A stretch of DNA of 64,000 bases from Actinomycetota bacterium (GTDB lineage Bacteria; Actinomycetota; Geothermincolia; Geothermincolales; RBG-13-55-18): contig JASEFK010000005.1 of NCBI GenBank assembly GCA_030019255.1, positions 190,384 to 254,383 on the forward strand, read 5' to 3'. Position 1 is the first letter of the stretch, and each line of letters begins with the position of its first letter. The notes under the pieces were generated by a model. That model was not told where the DNA came from. It worked only from the letters and a program-made list of their open reading frames with translations, and made no database searches. Below are positions 38,473 through 45,975 of this stretch, one piece after another. A program made the position numbers and the translations under genes.

Positions 38473-39336
38473 TCAAGACCTCGCGCGTCTGCCCGGAAGG
38501 GATCGCACTTCCTCCATGGAGAGTACCCCGCCCTGGATGCCCAGCTTTATCACTATAAGCCTGGCATCCGTTCCGGAATCTTCCAGGGCCTGCCGGGCGA
38601 TATTGGCCAGACCGAAGCAGCATGGGACCTCCATGTGCACCACGGTTATCTCCTGGATCTCGTTTTCGGCGATGATGGCCGCCAGCTTCTCTCGGTAGAA
38701 CGAAGCGTCGTCCAACTTAGGGCAGCCCACCAGGAGGACCTTGCCCTCCAGCAGTTCCCGGTGGAATTCCGGGAAGGCGAAGGCCGTGCAGTCCGCGGCC
38801 AGAAGGAGGTGGGCCCCCTTCAGATAGGGCGCAGTGACGGGCAAAAGCCTGAGCTGGACGGGCCAGTTGCGCAGCCGCGAGGCTATCCTCGGACCGCCGG
38901 CCTCCCCGCTTCCTTCCTCTTCCGCGGGAGACTTCAGCTCTCGGACCACGGTTCCGGGGCAGCCGCAGGGGAGGTTGTCCCCGCCGCCCTCCCCCTCATC
39001 CGCGCGGGGAGCACCGCTTTCACGCCCCGGAAACCCCCTCGCCTTCCCGGTGTCTGGCCCGTCAGGGTGCCCGGATGGCGCTCCGGCTCCCGCCCGGTTC
39101 TCGCCGAGGTGCCGGCGCACCGCCTGCTCGTCGAAGGGAGCCGCCTCCCGCTCCAGGATGGTGATGGCCCCCTGGGGGCACTCCCCCAGGCAGGCGCCCA
39201 GCCCGTCGCAGTAGGATTCGCTTACCAGCCGGGCCTTGCCGTCGATGATGGCGATGGCCCCCTCGGCGCAGGCGTCCACGCACAGCCCGCAGCCGTCGCA
39301 CTTCTCCCCGTCGATATGCACTATCTTGCGCAGCAT
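38473..39336 (-). CDS. Dicluster ferredoxin with a C-terminal Cys domain, Rrf2-associated
   Basis: 287 residues in three parts: two 4Fe-4S clusters at the N-terminus (CDGCGLCVDAC and YCDGLGACLGEC), a ~50-residue Gly/Pro/Glu-rich disordered linker, and a C-terminal domain with LLAADCTAFAF, LLVGCPKLDD and MEVPCC motifs. That C-terminal domain recurs in anaerobes beside Rrf2 genes. It starts seven bases after the Rrf2 stop, so the two are co-transcribed. It is likely an electron carrier or redox sensor in the response; the role of its tail is unknown. Confidence 0.82.
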   Translation of the reverse strand: MLRKIVHIDGEKCDGCGLCVDACAEGAIAIIDGKARLVSESYCDGLGACLGECPQGAITILEREAAPFDEQAVRRHLGENRAGAGAPSGHPDGPDTGKARGFPGRESGAPRADEGEGGGDNLPCGCPGTVVRELKSPAEEEGSGEAGGPRIASRLRNWPVQLRLLPVTAPYLKGAHLLLAADCTAFAFPEFHRELLEGKVLLVGCPKLDDASFYREKLAAIIAENEIQEITVVHMEVPCCFGLANIARQALEDSGTDARLIVIKLGIQGGVLSMEEVRSLPGRRARS

Positions 39337-39342
39337 GATACA

Positions 39343-39933
39343 TCACTCCTTGTGCTTCCGCGCCTGCCTGCCGGGTCCGGCATCCGCAACGTCGGCTTTC
39401 CCCTTACGGTTTCGCGTGCCTTTTCTCGCGGGCCCTTCGCCTTCGGGAATGCTCCCGCCGTCCACCCCGTCGCGGGTCCCGGGAGGGCTCCCCACCCCTG
39501 ACGGGGCGTTCTTGCGTTGTGCCCTCAGCATCGCGCCCGCCGAACCCAGGTCGGTCTCCCGCAGGTAGCTCTCGAACTGGCTGTCCACCGCTCCCAGGAG
39601 TCCCGCCAGGACGCAGGACCGTCCCAGGCACGAATCGCGGCCCAGGAGGCATGTGGTGGGGGAGAAGGGCCCTTCCAGGCTCTCGTAGATGTCCATGAGG
39701 GTTATCTCGCTGCCCTCGCGGCTCAACCTGAAGCCGCCTCGCGGCCCGCGGGAGGACTCCAGTACCCCGGCCCGGACAAGTCGCTGCATGACCTTGGCCA
39801 GGTGGGCCTCCGAGACCCCCAGGTAACGGGCGATCTCGCGGGTGGAGGCCTTGCCCCCCTCGCGGCCGGCCAGGTAGCAGGCGGCGTGCAGGCCCAGGGT
39901 GAAAGCCTCCGAGAATCTCAGCGTCCCGTTCAT
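39343..39933 (-). CDS. Rrf2 family transcriptional regulator
   Basis: 196 residues. The Rrf2 winged helix is clear: residues 5-90 with ACYLAGREGGKASTREIARY, GVSEAHLAKVMQRLVRAG and SSRGPRGGFRLSR. Three cysteines (C95, C102, C107) fit the Fe-S ligands of this family. The C-terminal ~60 residues form a basic, low-complexity tail that is longer than usual. It probably senses redox or Fe-S state and controls itself and the ferredoxin downstream; the palindrome at 39984-40005 lies 51 bases before the start. ATG at MNGTLRF with GAGGTGG before. Confidence 0.9.
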   Translation of the reverse strand: MNGTLRFSEAFTLGLHAACYLAGREGGKASTREIARYLGVSEAHLAKVMQRLVRAGVLESSRGPRGGFRLSREGSEITLMDIYESLEGPFSPTTCLLGRDSCLGRSCVLAGLLGAVDSQFESYLRETDLGSAGAMLRAQRKNAPSGVGSPPGTRDGVDGGSIPEGEGPARKGTRNRKGKADVADAGPGRQARKHKE

Positions 39934-39983
39934 GACCACCACCTCGAGCGCCTTCTCGACTTGCGCGACATCTCAAATAAAAA

Positions 39984-40005
39984 GGTATTATGGTACCAAA
40001 ATACC
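39984..40005. promoter_or_regulatory. 22-base palindrome, candidate Rrf2 operator
   Basis: Arms GGTATT and AATACC flank a central GGTACC (TGGTACCA). Twenty of 22 bases are self-complementary, with one mismatched pair. It lies 51 bases upstream of the Rrf2 gene and in the divergent region to the ferritin-like gene. The size and AT-rich flanks suit a dimer-binding operator. Confidence 0.55.
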
Positions 40006-40281
40006 AAAATAATCGAACGGCGTCAAGTCCCCGTCCCGGGTCCCGGTCCCCGTTCCGGACCATGCCGCTCGCACTCGTTCTCCGCAGGTCCTTCATCGAA
40101 CCCCATGCCCGGGATCAGCTATCTACTTCGCGGCCGGGTTATTTTTTCGAGCACCTGGAAATAATGGTAGGTGCGGGAGGGCGGCATGCACCGAATCGCC
40201 GGAATACGAGGCGGACGCGCTGCCAGGATTTCCCGCGAAAGCGGAGATTGCAGCTGAACCGTGGAAAAAGGAGGAGAGAAG

Positions 40282-40563
40282 ATGCTTTCGGAGATCCCCA
40301 AGGACCTCGGCCGCATGAGCGGAAAGGAGCTGGACCGGGAGATCTGTCGCGTGGGCATGATCGCCGAGCTGGACGCCGTGAACCTCTACGAGCAGCTGGC
40401 GGCCATGACCGAGAACCAGCTTATCAAGAAGGTTCTCCTGGACATCGCCAGGGAGGAAAAGACCCACGTGGGCGAGTTCCAGACCCTCCTCCTCATGGAG
40501 GACGAGGAGCAGGCCAAGGAGCTGGAGGAGGGCCGCGAGGAGGTCGAGGAACTCAAGGGCTGA
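40282..40563 (+). CDS. Encapsulin-type ferritin-like protein
   Basis: 93 residues. The pattern IAELDAVNLYEQL and LLDIAREEKTHVGEF matches the short ferritin-like domains that act as encapsulin cargo, with Glu and His metal ligands; residues correspond closely to the N-terminal ferritin-like part of the Pyrococcus encapsulin-fusion protein, as I recall it. Here the protein stops just after the domain (EEVEELKG), so it is stand-alone. AGGAGG lies seven bases before the ATG. No shell gene or cargo-loading tail is seen in the window. It would oxidise iron or detoxify peroxide. Confidence 0.75.
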   Translation: MLSEIPKDLGRMSGKELDREICRVGMIAELDAVNLYEQLAAMTENQLIKKVLLDIAREEKTHVGEFQTLLLMEDEEQAKELEEGREEVEELKG

Positions 40564-40750
40564 GTAGAACCTCGACCGCTGGCGTTGAGACGGCATCCAG
40601 GAAAGCCGGTAAGGTTCGCGGCCGAAGTGGGATAGAAATGAGGGCAAAGGCCGTAGGATCCGAACCGGTAAAAGGAACCGCACTCTACGGAGAAAGTGTG
40701 GGAGGTCTGGAAGCCGGATTTCTGAGGTGAACGATTATCCTGGGCTGTAA
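40564..40750. other. Short gene-free region
   Basis: No gene seen between the ferritin-like gene and the terminator of the superoxide-reductase gene. No encapsulin shell gene is present here. Confidence 0.5.
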
Positions 40751-40786
40751 GAAAATAGGCCGCCCCGTAGCTATGCGGAGCGGCCT
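40751..40786 (-). terminator. Intrinsic terminator after desulfoferrodoxin
   Basis: On the minus strand AGGCCGC pairs with GCGGCCT (seven base pairs, then one mismatch and three more pairs) around an eight-base loop, followed by ATTTTCTT. This is a good rho-independent terminator just downstream of the desulfoferrodoxin stop. Confidence 0.75.
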
Positions 40787-40800
40787 TTCCCGTTACCGGC

Positions 40801-41178
40801 TCAGGCGGATTTCCACAGCCCGTGGAGGTTGCAGTATTCGCGGGCGGTGATTCCCTCCCTGGGCACGGTGAACTTGCCCTCGGGAGCGATTCCCGGCTTG
40901 AGGAAGATGCGATAGCTCATGTCGCCCACCACGACCTGGACCCACTCGATGTAGTGTTCCTCGGTCATGGGATGGGCCACCTCGCCCACCTTCACCAGCA
41001 CGCCGTCGTCCGTGACCTCCACCACGGGGACGTGCTTCTCCACCGCCGCGTCCACGGTGTTCTCCACCTGCAGGGCCATGGGCTGTCCGCAGCACACCAG
41101 CTCGCCCTGGCCGGCGTGCAGGACCTCCACGATGTTCCCGCAGACCTCACACTTGTAGACCTGAAGCCTCTCGGTCAT
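40801..41178 (-). CDS. dfx: Desulfoferrodoxin (superoxide reductase, 2Fe type)
   Basis: 125 residues. The N-terminal desulforedoxin domain has C10, C13, C29 and C30 for centre I. The catalytic centre II ligands are present: H49, H69, H75, H119 and C116, with the EKH motif (E47, K48) that assists the reaction. It reduces superoxide to hydrogen peroxide without making oxygen, suited to anaerobes. It sits on the same strand 71 bases after the rubrerythrin gene, so they are likely co-transcribed and act in sequence. Confidence 0.93.
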   Translation of the reverse strand: MTERLQVYKCEVCGNIVEVLHAGQGELVCCGQPMALQVENTVDAAVEKHVPVVEVTDDGVLVKVGEVAHPMTEEHYIEWVQVVVGDMSYRIFLKPGIAPEGKFTVPREGITAREYCNLHGLWKSA

Positions 41179-41249
41179 CTCCTACCTCCCTCGGACGCGA
41201 TGTTTCCTTTACTTTCCCGCTCTTCCGTCGTTTTTCCGGCGCGGCCCCC

Positions 41250-41753
41250 TCAGAAGGCCACGAACTTGTCCCGGGAGGCCCCGCAGATGGGGCACTTGTC
41301 GGGTGCGTCTCCTTCCCGCGTATGCCCGCAAACGCTGCATATCTGGATGGTCCCTATCTTCACGTCCTCGCCCCGATCCACCGCCTCCTTGGCCTTCTTG
41401 TACCACTCCGCGTGGATCTTCTCCGCCTCCAGGGCGTAGTGGGTGCTGCGTACCGCTCCTTCCTCGTCCTGCAGCTTGGCCGCCGCGTTGAAGACGGGAT
41501 ACATCTCGTTGATCTCATAGGTCTCGCCGTTGATGCAGGTCTGGATGTTGTCCGAGGCCGCCTTCAGTCCGCCCAGGACCTGCAGGTGGTTGCCGGCGTG
41601 CACCTTCTCGGCGAAGGCGATGGCCCGGAACATCCTGGCCAGCTCGGTGAGACCGTCGGCCTCCGCCCGGTCCGCGAAGAGCTGGTATTTCATGTGGGCC
41701 ATGCTTTCCCCGGCGAAGGCCTCGTTGAGGAACTTCTCCGTCATCTCACGCAT
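41250..41753 (-). CDS. rbr: Rubrerythrin
   Basis: 167 residues. The N-terminal four-helix di-iron domain has Glu/His ligands (E16, E49, E109, E111, H114 region) and the C-terminal rubredoxin domain has C139, C142, C154 and C157. It reduces hydrogen peroxide to water using electrons from rubredoxin or ferredoxin. AAAGGAGGG lies just before the ATG. It leads the superoxide-reductase unit: the two together clear superoxide and peroxide. Confidence 0.93.
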   Translation of the reverse strand: MREMTEKFLNEAFAGESMAHMKYQLFADRAEADGLTELARMFRAIAFAEKVHAGNHLQVLGGLKAASDNIQTCINGETYEINEMYPVFNAAAKLQDEEGAVRSTHYALEAEKIHAEWYKKAKEAVDRGEDVKIGTIQICSVCGHTREGDAPDKCPICGASRDKFVAF

Positions 41754-41847
41754 GCTACTCCCTCCTTTCCATCTCTACCTTGATCAGTACTTGAAGGCCG
41801 GCGGTTGCCCTTGTCCAGGTGGACACCCGCCAAGGGTTACCTCCCTC

Positions 41848-41882
41848 GAATTTATAAGGGACGGCACCCCGGAATTCATAAG
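41848..41882. promoter_or_regulatory. Tandem 11-base motifs upstream of rubrerythrin
   Basis: GAATTTATAAG at 41848 and GAATTCATAAG at 41872 start 24 bases apart, near two helical turns. The minus-strand TATAAA within the first could be a -10. They are about 95 bases before the rubrerythrin start. The dimeric spacing is suitable for an oxidative-stress regulator; the regulator is unknown. Confidence 0.4.
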
Positions 41883-42072
41883 ATATGATTCCCTCGTGGT
41901 AACCGGGTAAACATGCCCTTCGTAAACCGTTATGATGTGTATCAAGCTTGAAACGGATGGGTATGGGCCTCGAAATTAACCCTTATCCATGGGCAGTAGC
42001 GTCGGAACCCGGAAGCAGCAGGCCGGCATCAGTCGTGTCGCCCCGAGGTTATAAGGCAGGGGCGTGGCTCAA

Positions 42073-42176
42073 GATCGCTGTCCGGCTTCCGGGTTATCGC
42101 ACCGAAGCCGGTGAGGCCGTTACGGTTTCCTTGCCATGCGTCGCATGAGATCCCTGTCCGGCTTCCGGATCATCGC
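42073..42176. repeat. Diverged 28-base direct repeat
   Basis: Copies at 42073-42100 and 42149-42176 match at about 25 of 28 bases, sharing CTGTCCGGCTTCCGG. The function is unknown. Confidence 0.5.
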
Positions 42177-42293
42177 GGGTCCGGGAAGGGTATGCTATAC
42201 GGTGAAATGATCCCGCAAGACGGGCGCTTCCGCCTGGAGGGGCCGGAGGACTGAAGGGAAAGCCGGGAAAAGCGCACCGTAAGGGGAGGAAGG

Positions 42294-42977
42294 ATGGCCG
42301 GCAAGCTGTACGGGCCTTCGGATATTTTACGAAAGCACCTCGAGGGGCGGAGCCTGGGAGACCTGTCACTCGAGGCACGCGACTTTCGCCGCGGCAGGAC
42401 GGACCGTGAGACGTATTTCAACCTCTATCTCCGGAAGGGTGATGCAACCTCTCGAAGACCCGTGGTCCAGGGCCTCTTTTTCATGGGCCGCGGCGAATAC
42501 ATCAAGCCCTGGATGGAATTCAGGTACGACCCCGTGGCCTCTTTTCCGGGGGATGACGACCTCGACCTCGAGGAGTACGGACTTACCGGAGAGCTCATCG
42601 GCCTGCTGGGGAGCATGATCCCGCCGGGGGGTTCGCTCATGGTCATCTACGGGGCGGAGCCCCATCCCCTGGCCAGGGAGACGGAAAGGGGCCTGAAGAG
42701 AAACTTCCCCCCCATGGCCACCCCCCTGGGTCTTTATCTCTGGAAGGCGGGCTTCCGATGGTTCAAGGACTGGTATTTCCCCGAAGGGTGGTTGGAAGGG
42801 GCCATGAAGCTGCAGGCCACCCGCCCGCTGGACGAGGAGATCCGCGCCCGCAGGGAATACGAGGCCCGCCGCATGCTGGAGAAGTTCGTCGCCGGGGAAA
42901 ACAGGCGTGGCAACCCCGATCCGGAAGAAGCCCGGGCCCTTTCCCGCGCGGAGGAGATATTGGCCGGCCTTGAATAA
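42294..42977 (+). CDS. DUF1122-like protein
   Basis: 227 residues. The pattern resembles DUF1122 proteins: GRGEYIKPWMEFRY, GGSLMVIYGAEP, a MATPLGLYLWKAGFRWFKDWY block and PEGWLEGAMKLQA. I assign it by recognition of those blocks, without alignment. The family's biochemical function is unknown; an enzyme role has been proposed. It has no membrane segments. It lies convergent with the PfpI-family gene that follows. Confidence 0.6.
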   Translation: MAGKLYGPSDILRKHLEGRSLGDLSLEARDFRRGRTDRETYFNLYLRKGDATSRRPVVQGLFFMGRGEYIKPWMEFRYDPVASFPGDDDLDLEEYGLTGELIGLLGSMIPPGGSLMVIYGAEPHPLARETERGLKRNFPPMATPLGLYLWKAGFRWFKDWYFPEGWLEGAMKLQATRPLDEEIRARREYEARRMLEKFVAGENRRGNPDPEEARALSRAEEILAGLE

Positions 42978-42995
42978 CGGAAATTGCTGCCCCGC

Positions 42996-43529
42996 TCATT
43001 CCCGGCCCCGTCTTCCGAGGAGCATTTCCTTGAGCGTGGCGTTGAAGACCGGAAGGTCGTCCGGCACTCGGGAGGTGATGATGTTCCCGTCCACCACCAC
43101 CTCCCGGTCCACGAACCTGGCGCCCGCCGCCTCCATTTCCTCCTTGATCTTGGGATACCCGGTCATGGTGAGTCCCTTCACCAGGCCTGCCGCGGCCAGC
43201 AACTGTCCCCCGTGGCAGATGGCCGCCACCGGTTTTCCGGTGGCGGCGAAGCGGGCCACGAAGTCCACGGCGGCGGGGAATCTCCGCAGGTGGGCGGGAG
43301 ACCTTCCTCCGGGTATCACCAGGGCGTCGAAGTCCTCCGGCGAGACCTCCTCCAAGGTCCTCTCCACCTCGATGACCGCGCCGTGGAGGCCCCTTATCTC
43401 CCCGGTCTCCGGTCCTATGGTGATGACCCCGGCCCCCTCCCGGCGCAGGAATTCAATGGGCACCGTTCCCTCCTGGTCCTGGAACCCCTTTCCAATCAAC
43501 ACGGCTACCCTTTTCTTTTCCAGGTCCAT
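42996..43529 (-). CDS. DJ-1/PfpI family protein
   Basis: 177 residues. ALVIPGGRSPAHLRR and the nucleophile elbow AICHGGQLLAAA (cysteine followed by His) identify the PfpI class of the DJ-1 superfamily. PfpI members are described as intracellular cysteine peptidases or glyoxalase/deglycase-like enzymes; which applies here is not clear. The catalytic cysteine and supporting Glu/His region are intact. It is convergent with the preceding gene. Confidence 0.88.
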   Translation of the reverse strand: MDLEKKRVAVLIGKGFQDQEGTVPIEFLRREGAGVITIGPETGEIRGLHGAVIEVERTLEEVSPEDFDALVIPGGRSPAHLRRFPAAVDFVARFAATGKPVAAICHGGQLLAAAGLVKGLTMTGYPKIKEEMEAAGARFVDREVVVDGNIITSRVPDDLPVFNATLKEMLLGRRGRE

Positions 43530-43841
43530 CCCCTCACCTCGCTTTCTCTCCCGGGGCGGGTCCCGGCGTCCAGGCCGGGATCATCCAGGCCTTACCAGCC
43601 CACCCCCTGACGCCCGGTGGTGTGCGGCGGGAGCGCGTTCCCCGTGCGTTCGCCCCGTTCCCTCGCGCCGGACCTAAAGGCATTACGTTGCACGGTAACG
43701 CGGAGGATCTTTCTATGGGCCCACGGACAGGTAGTGCATGCCCAGCAGCCTTGTTCCCCGCTCCGCGAGGTTGGCGGCCGCGCCGGAATCGAGGTGGGCG
43801 CAATGCGGATCGAAGGGTTCCTCCACCAGGCGCGGCGGGAA
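43530..43841. other. Gene-free region
   Basis: About 310 bases between the PfpI gene and the downstream end of the ferredoxin gene, with no supported gene or structure. Confidence 0.4.
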
Positions 43842-44657
43842 TCAAGTCACGTCCACCAGCCCGTCGATGCGTGGCACCAGGCTGTCCATGAAGGAGGTGT
43901 CGGCCACGATCAGTTCGATGGCCCCGTGCGGGCACACCTCCACGCAGTGTCCGCAACCGCGGCATTCCTTGCCTATTACCGCCCGGTCGCCTTCCATGCG
44001 GATAGCCTGGACAAAGCAACCCTTCTTCACGCAGGTCCCGCACCCCTCGCATCTATCGGTGACCCTGACCTCCACCCCGGGCATGCGGTGCACCTTGGAG
44101 CTGATCTTCTCGGAGAGTGCGGGTATCATCCTCCACAGGCAGCAGCACGGACAGCAGCTGCAGATGGTTAGCAGGCGGGTTCCCGGCCTCACGTTCAGCC
44201 ACACCGTGTCAAGCTTGTTTCGCCCGATGAGCTGGAAGAGCCCGGCCTCGCGGCAGCGGCGCACGTGTTCCAGGGCCTCCTCCCGGCTCACCCTCCTGCC
44301 CAGCCTGGGATTTATTCCCATGGCCGCTTCCCCGAGGAACAGGCACCCCAGGTCAATGGGGTAGTCCCGGCAGCCGGAGGCCTCCCGGCAGATGCAGGTG
44401 TTCATTATCCAGTGGTAGTTGGCCTTCTCCACGAAATATTCCACAACCCGCGTGGGAAGGACCACGTTTTCCCCGCCGGCCACCTCCCGGTCGACCCTGA
44501 CCACGCGGTCCTTGGGCAGGTAGACGATGTCGTCTCCGCCAAAGAGCCAGCGGTCGAGGAACGCTCCGACCAGGGGCACCCTAGTCAGCCTGGCCAGGGT
44601 GAAGCGCTGCGGAAAGGTCTTCTTCACCAGGTTCACGAACCACACTGGACTGGCCAC
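43842..44657 (-). CDS. 4Fe-4S dicluster protein with CxCCxCCC motif, second copy
   Basis: 271 residues. Two C-terminal ferredoxin motifs (CEGCGTCVKKGC and CRGCGHCVEVCP), a CICREASGC segment and the run ICSCCPCCC parallel the protein encoded at 10479-11408. I choose a GTG giving VASPVWFVNL, preceded by GGGAGGGAGAAAG; an earlier GTG at 44690 adds 11 residues and would overlap the larB stop. Its neighbour larB is upstream on the same strand, so they may form an operon. A role in electron supply is plausible but unproven. Confidence 0.8.
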   Translation of the reverse strand: MASPVWFVNLVKKTFPQRFTLARLTRVPLVGAFLDRWLFGGDDIVYLPKDRVVRVDREVAGGENVVLPTRVVEYFVEKANYHWIMNTCICREASGCRDYPIDLGCLFLGEAAMGINPRLGRRVSREEALEHVRRCREAGLFQLIGRNKLDTVWLNVRPGTRLLTICSCCPCCCLWRMIPALSEKISSKVHRMPGVEVRVTDRCEGCGTCVKKGCFVQAIRMEGDRAVIGKECRGCGHCVEVCPHGAIELIVADTSFMDSLVPRIDGLVDVT

Positions 44658-44691
44658 CTTTCTCCCTCCCTCGTCTCGGGTCAGGCCCACT

Positions 44692-45447
44692 TCAATGGAC
44701 AGCGGCTTGGTTGATGAGATGAGCCAGGTAACCGGCTCCGAAGCCGTTGTCGATGTTCACCACCGCCACGCCGGGAGCGCAGGAATTGAGCATGGTAAGG
44801 AGGGCCGAGAGTCCGCCGAAGCTGGCCCCATAACCCACGGAGGTGGGGACGGCGATGACTGGGCAGCTCACCAGACCCCCCACGATACTGGCCAGGGCGC
44901 CCTCCATCCCCGCCACCACTACCACCACGTTGGCGCCCCGGAATATGTCGGTGCGGGAGAGCAGCCGGTGGATTCCGGCCACTCCAACGTCAAAAAGGCG
45001 CTCCACGCGGTTGCCGGATATCTCCGCCACCAGGGCCGCCTCCTCGGCCACCGGGATGTCCGCCGTGCCACCGGTGACCACCACCACCTTGCCCACTAGC
45101 GGCCTCTCCTCCCGCCGCACGACGATGACACGGGCTAGGGGATGGTATTCCGCTTCTGGCAGGCACTCCTTCACCTCCCGGTAGGCCTCCTCCGAGGCCC
45201 GGGTGAGGAGTATGTTCCCGGTGCTCCTCTCCGCGAGGGAACGGGCGATGGGGCCCACGGTTCCCGGCGGCTTTCCCTCGCAGTAGACCACCTCGGGGAG
45301 GTCCTTGCGCAGTTCGCGGTGTTGGTCCAAGTTAGCGAAGCCCAGGTCGGTCACGGGTTCGAGGGCTATCCTGGCCGCGGCTTCCTCGGCGTCCACCCGG
45401 CCCTCGCGTACCCCCTGGAGGATTTCCAGCAGCTCTTCCCTTCGCAT
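44692..45447 (-). CDS. larB: Nickel-pincer cofactor biosynthesis protein LarB
   Basis: 251 residues. The AIR-carboxylase-like C-terminal half has VVVVTGGTADIPVAEEA and VGYGASFGGLSALLTMLNSC; the N-terminus MRREELLEIL and GRVDAEEAAARIA match LarB. LarB carboxylates and hydrolyses NAD-type precursors in making the lactate racemase nickel-pincer cofactor. No larC, larE or larA gene is seen in the window, so either they lie elsewhere or this copy serves another pathway. It precedes the ferredoxin gene, 34 bases from its start. Confidence 0.88.
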   Translation of the reverse strand: MRREELLEILQGVREGRVDAEEAAARIALEPVTDLGFANLDQHRELRKDLPEVVYCEGKPPGTVGPIARSLAERSTGNILLTRASEEAYREVKECLPEAEYHPLARVIVVRREERPLVGKVVVVTGGTADIPVAEEAALVAEISGNRVERLFDVGVAGIHRLLSRTDIFRGANVVVVVAGMEGALASIVGGLVSCPVIAVPTSVGYGASFGGLSALLTMLNSCAPGVAVVNIDNGFGAGYLAHLINQAAVH

Positions 45448-45975
45448 TTCACTCTTTCCTTCGTGCCCTAAGTATATCACGGTCCCGAACCAAGTACGCT
45501 TCCCCGCCCGCTGCGTACCATATATTACCATCAGGACAGCTTTTCCCGGGATTCCGGAAACCCGAATGATGTCTTTTTCTCGTCATCGGTTCAAACAATA
45601 AAGTTTCCACGCCCGCTTTAGACCATGCGGAACAACAGAAAATCTTTCCCCGGACATATCGAAAACCCGAAGGATATCTTTTTCTCGGCGCTTGATATTG
45701 GACGTGAACCACTGGATTTAAGGAACGATCTTCGGGTGCGATGGGGGCTTCCTCTTTGCGTCCTCGAGGGAATGCCCGGGTGGACGACAATTTCCGCCGG
45801 GCAGGAATAAGGGTACCTCTCGATGAAATATGAGAGCGGGAAGGAGTTACCGGCCATCCATTTTAAGTTGAGGAGTCGCAGAGCCCGGCGGTCGTCTACG
45901 CAGCGGGCCAGGCTCCCGGCCGGGTTGGGATGGAGGCCTTAAGCCGGCGATTTCGACGCTGAGGTGGGAGTGAGT
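45448..45975. other. Divergent intergenic region with an imperfect repeat
   Basis: No gene is seen. An imperfect repeat of about 42 bases (45541-45582 and 45644-45686; both end in ATCTTTTTCTCG or GTCTTTTTCTCG) lies here, and GGCAGGAATAAG, also seen at 2074-2179, recurs near 45800. Confidence 0.5.

Larger units (their letters stand above)
41754..42293. other. Divergent intergenic region, 540 bases
   Basis: Lies between rubrerythrin (minus) and the DUF1122-like gene (plus). Contains an 11-base direct repeat GAATTTATAAG / GAATTCATAAG (41848 and 41872) close to rubrerythrin, and a diverged 28-base direct repeat at 42073-42100 and 42149-42176. No gene seen. Confidence 0.5.

Noticed and set aside
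45541..45686. CRISPR-like repeats in the divergent region before the surface protein
   Set aside because: Only two imperfect copies exist with no uniform spacers, so it is not a CRISPR array.
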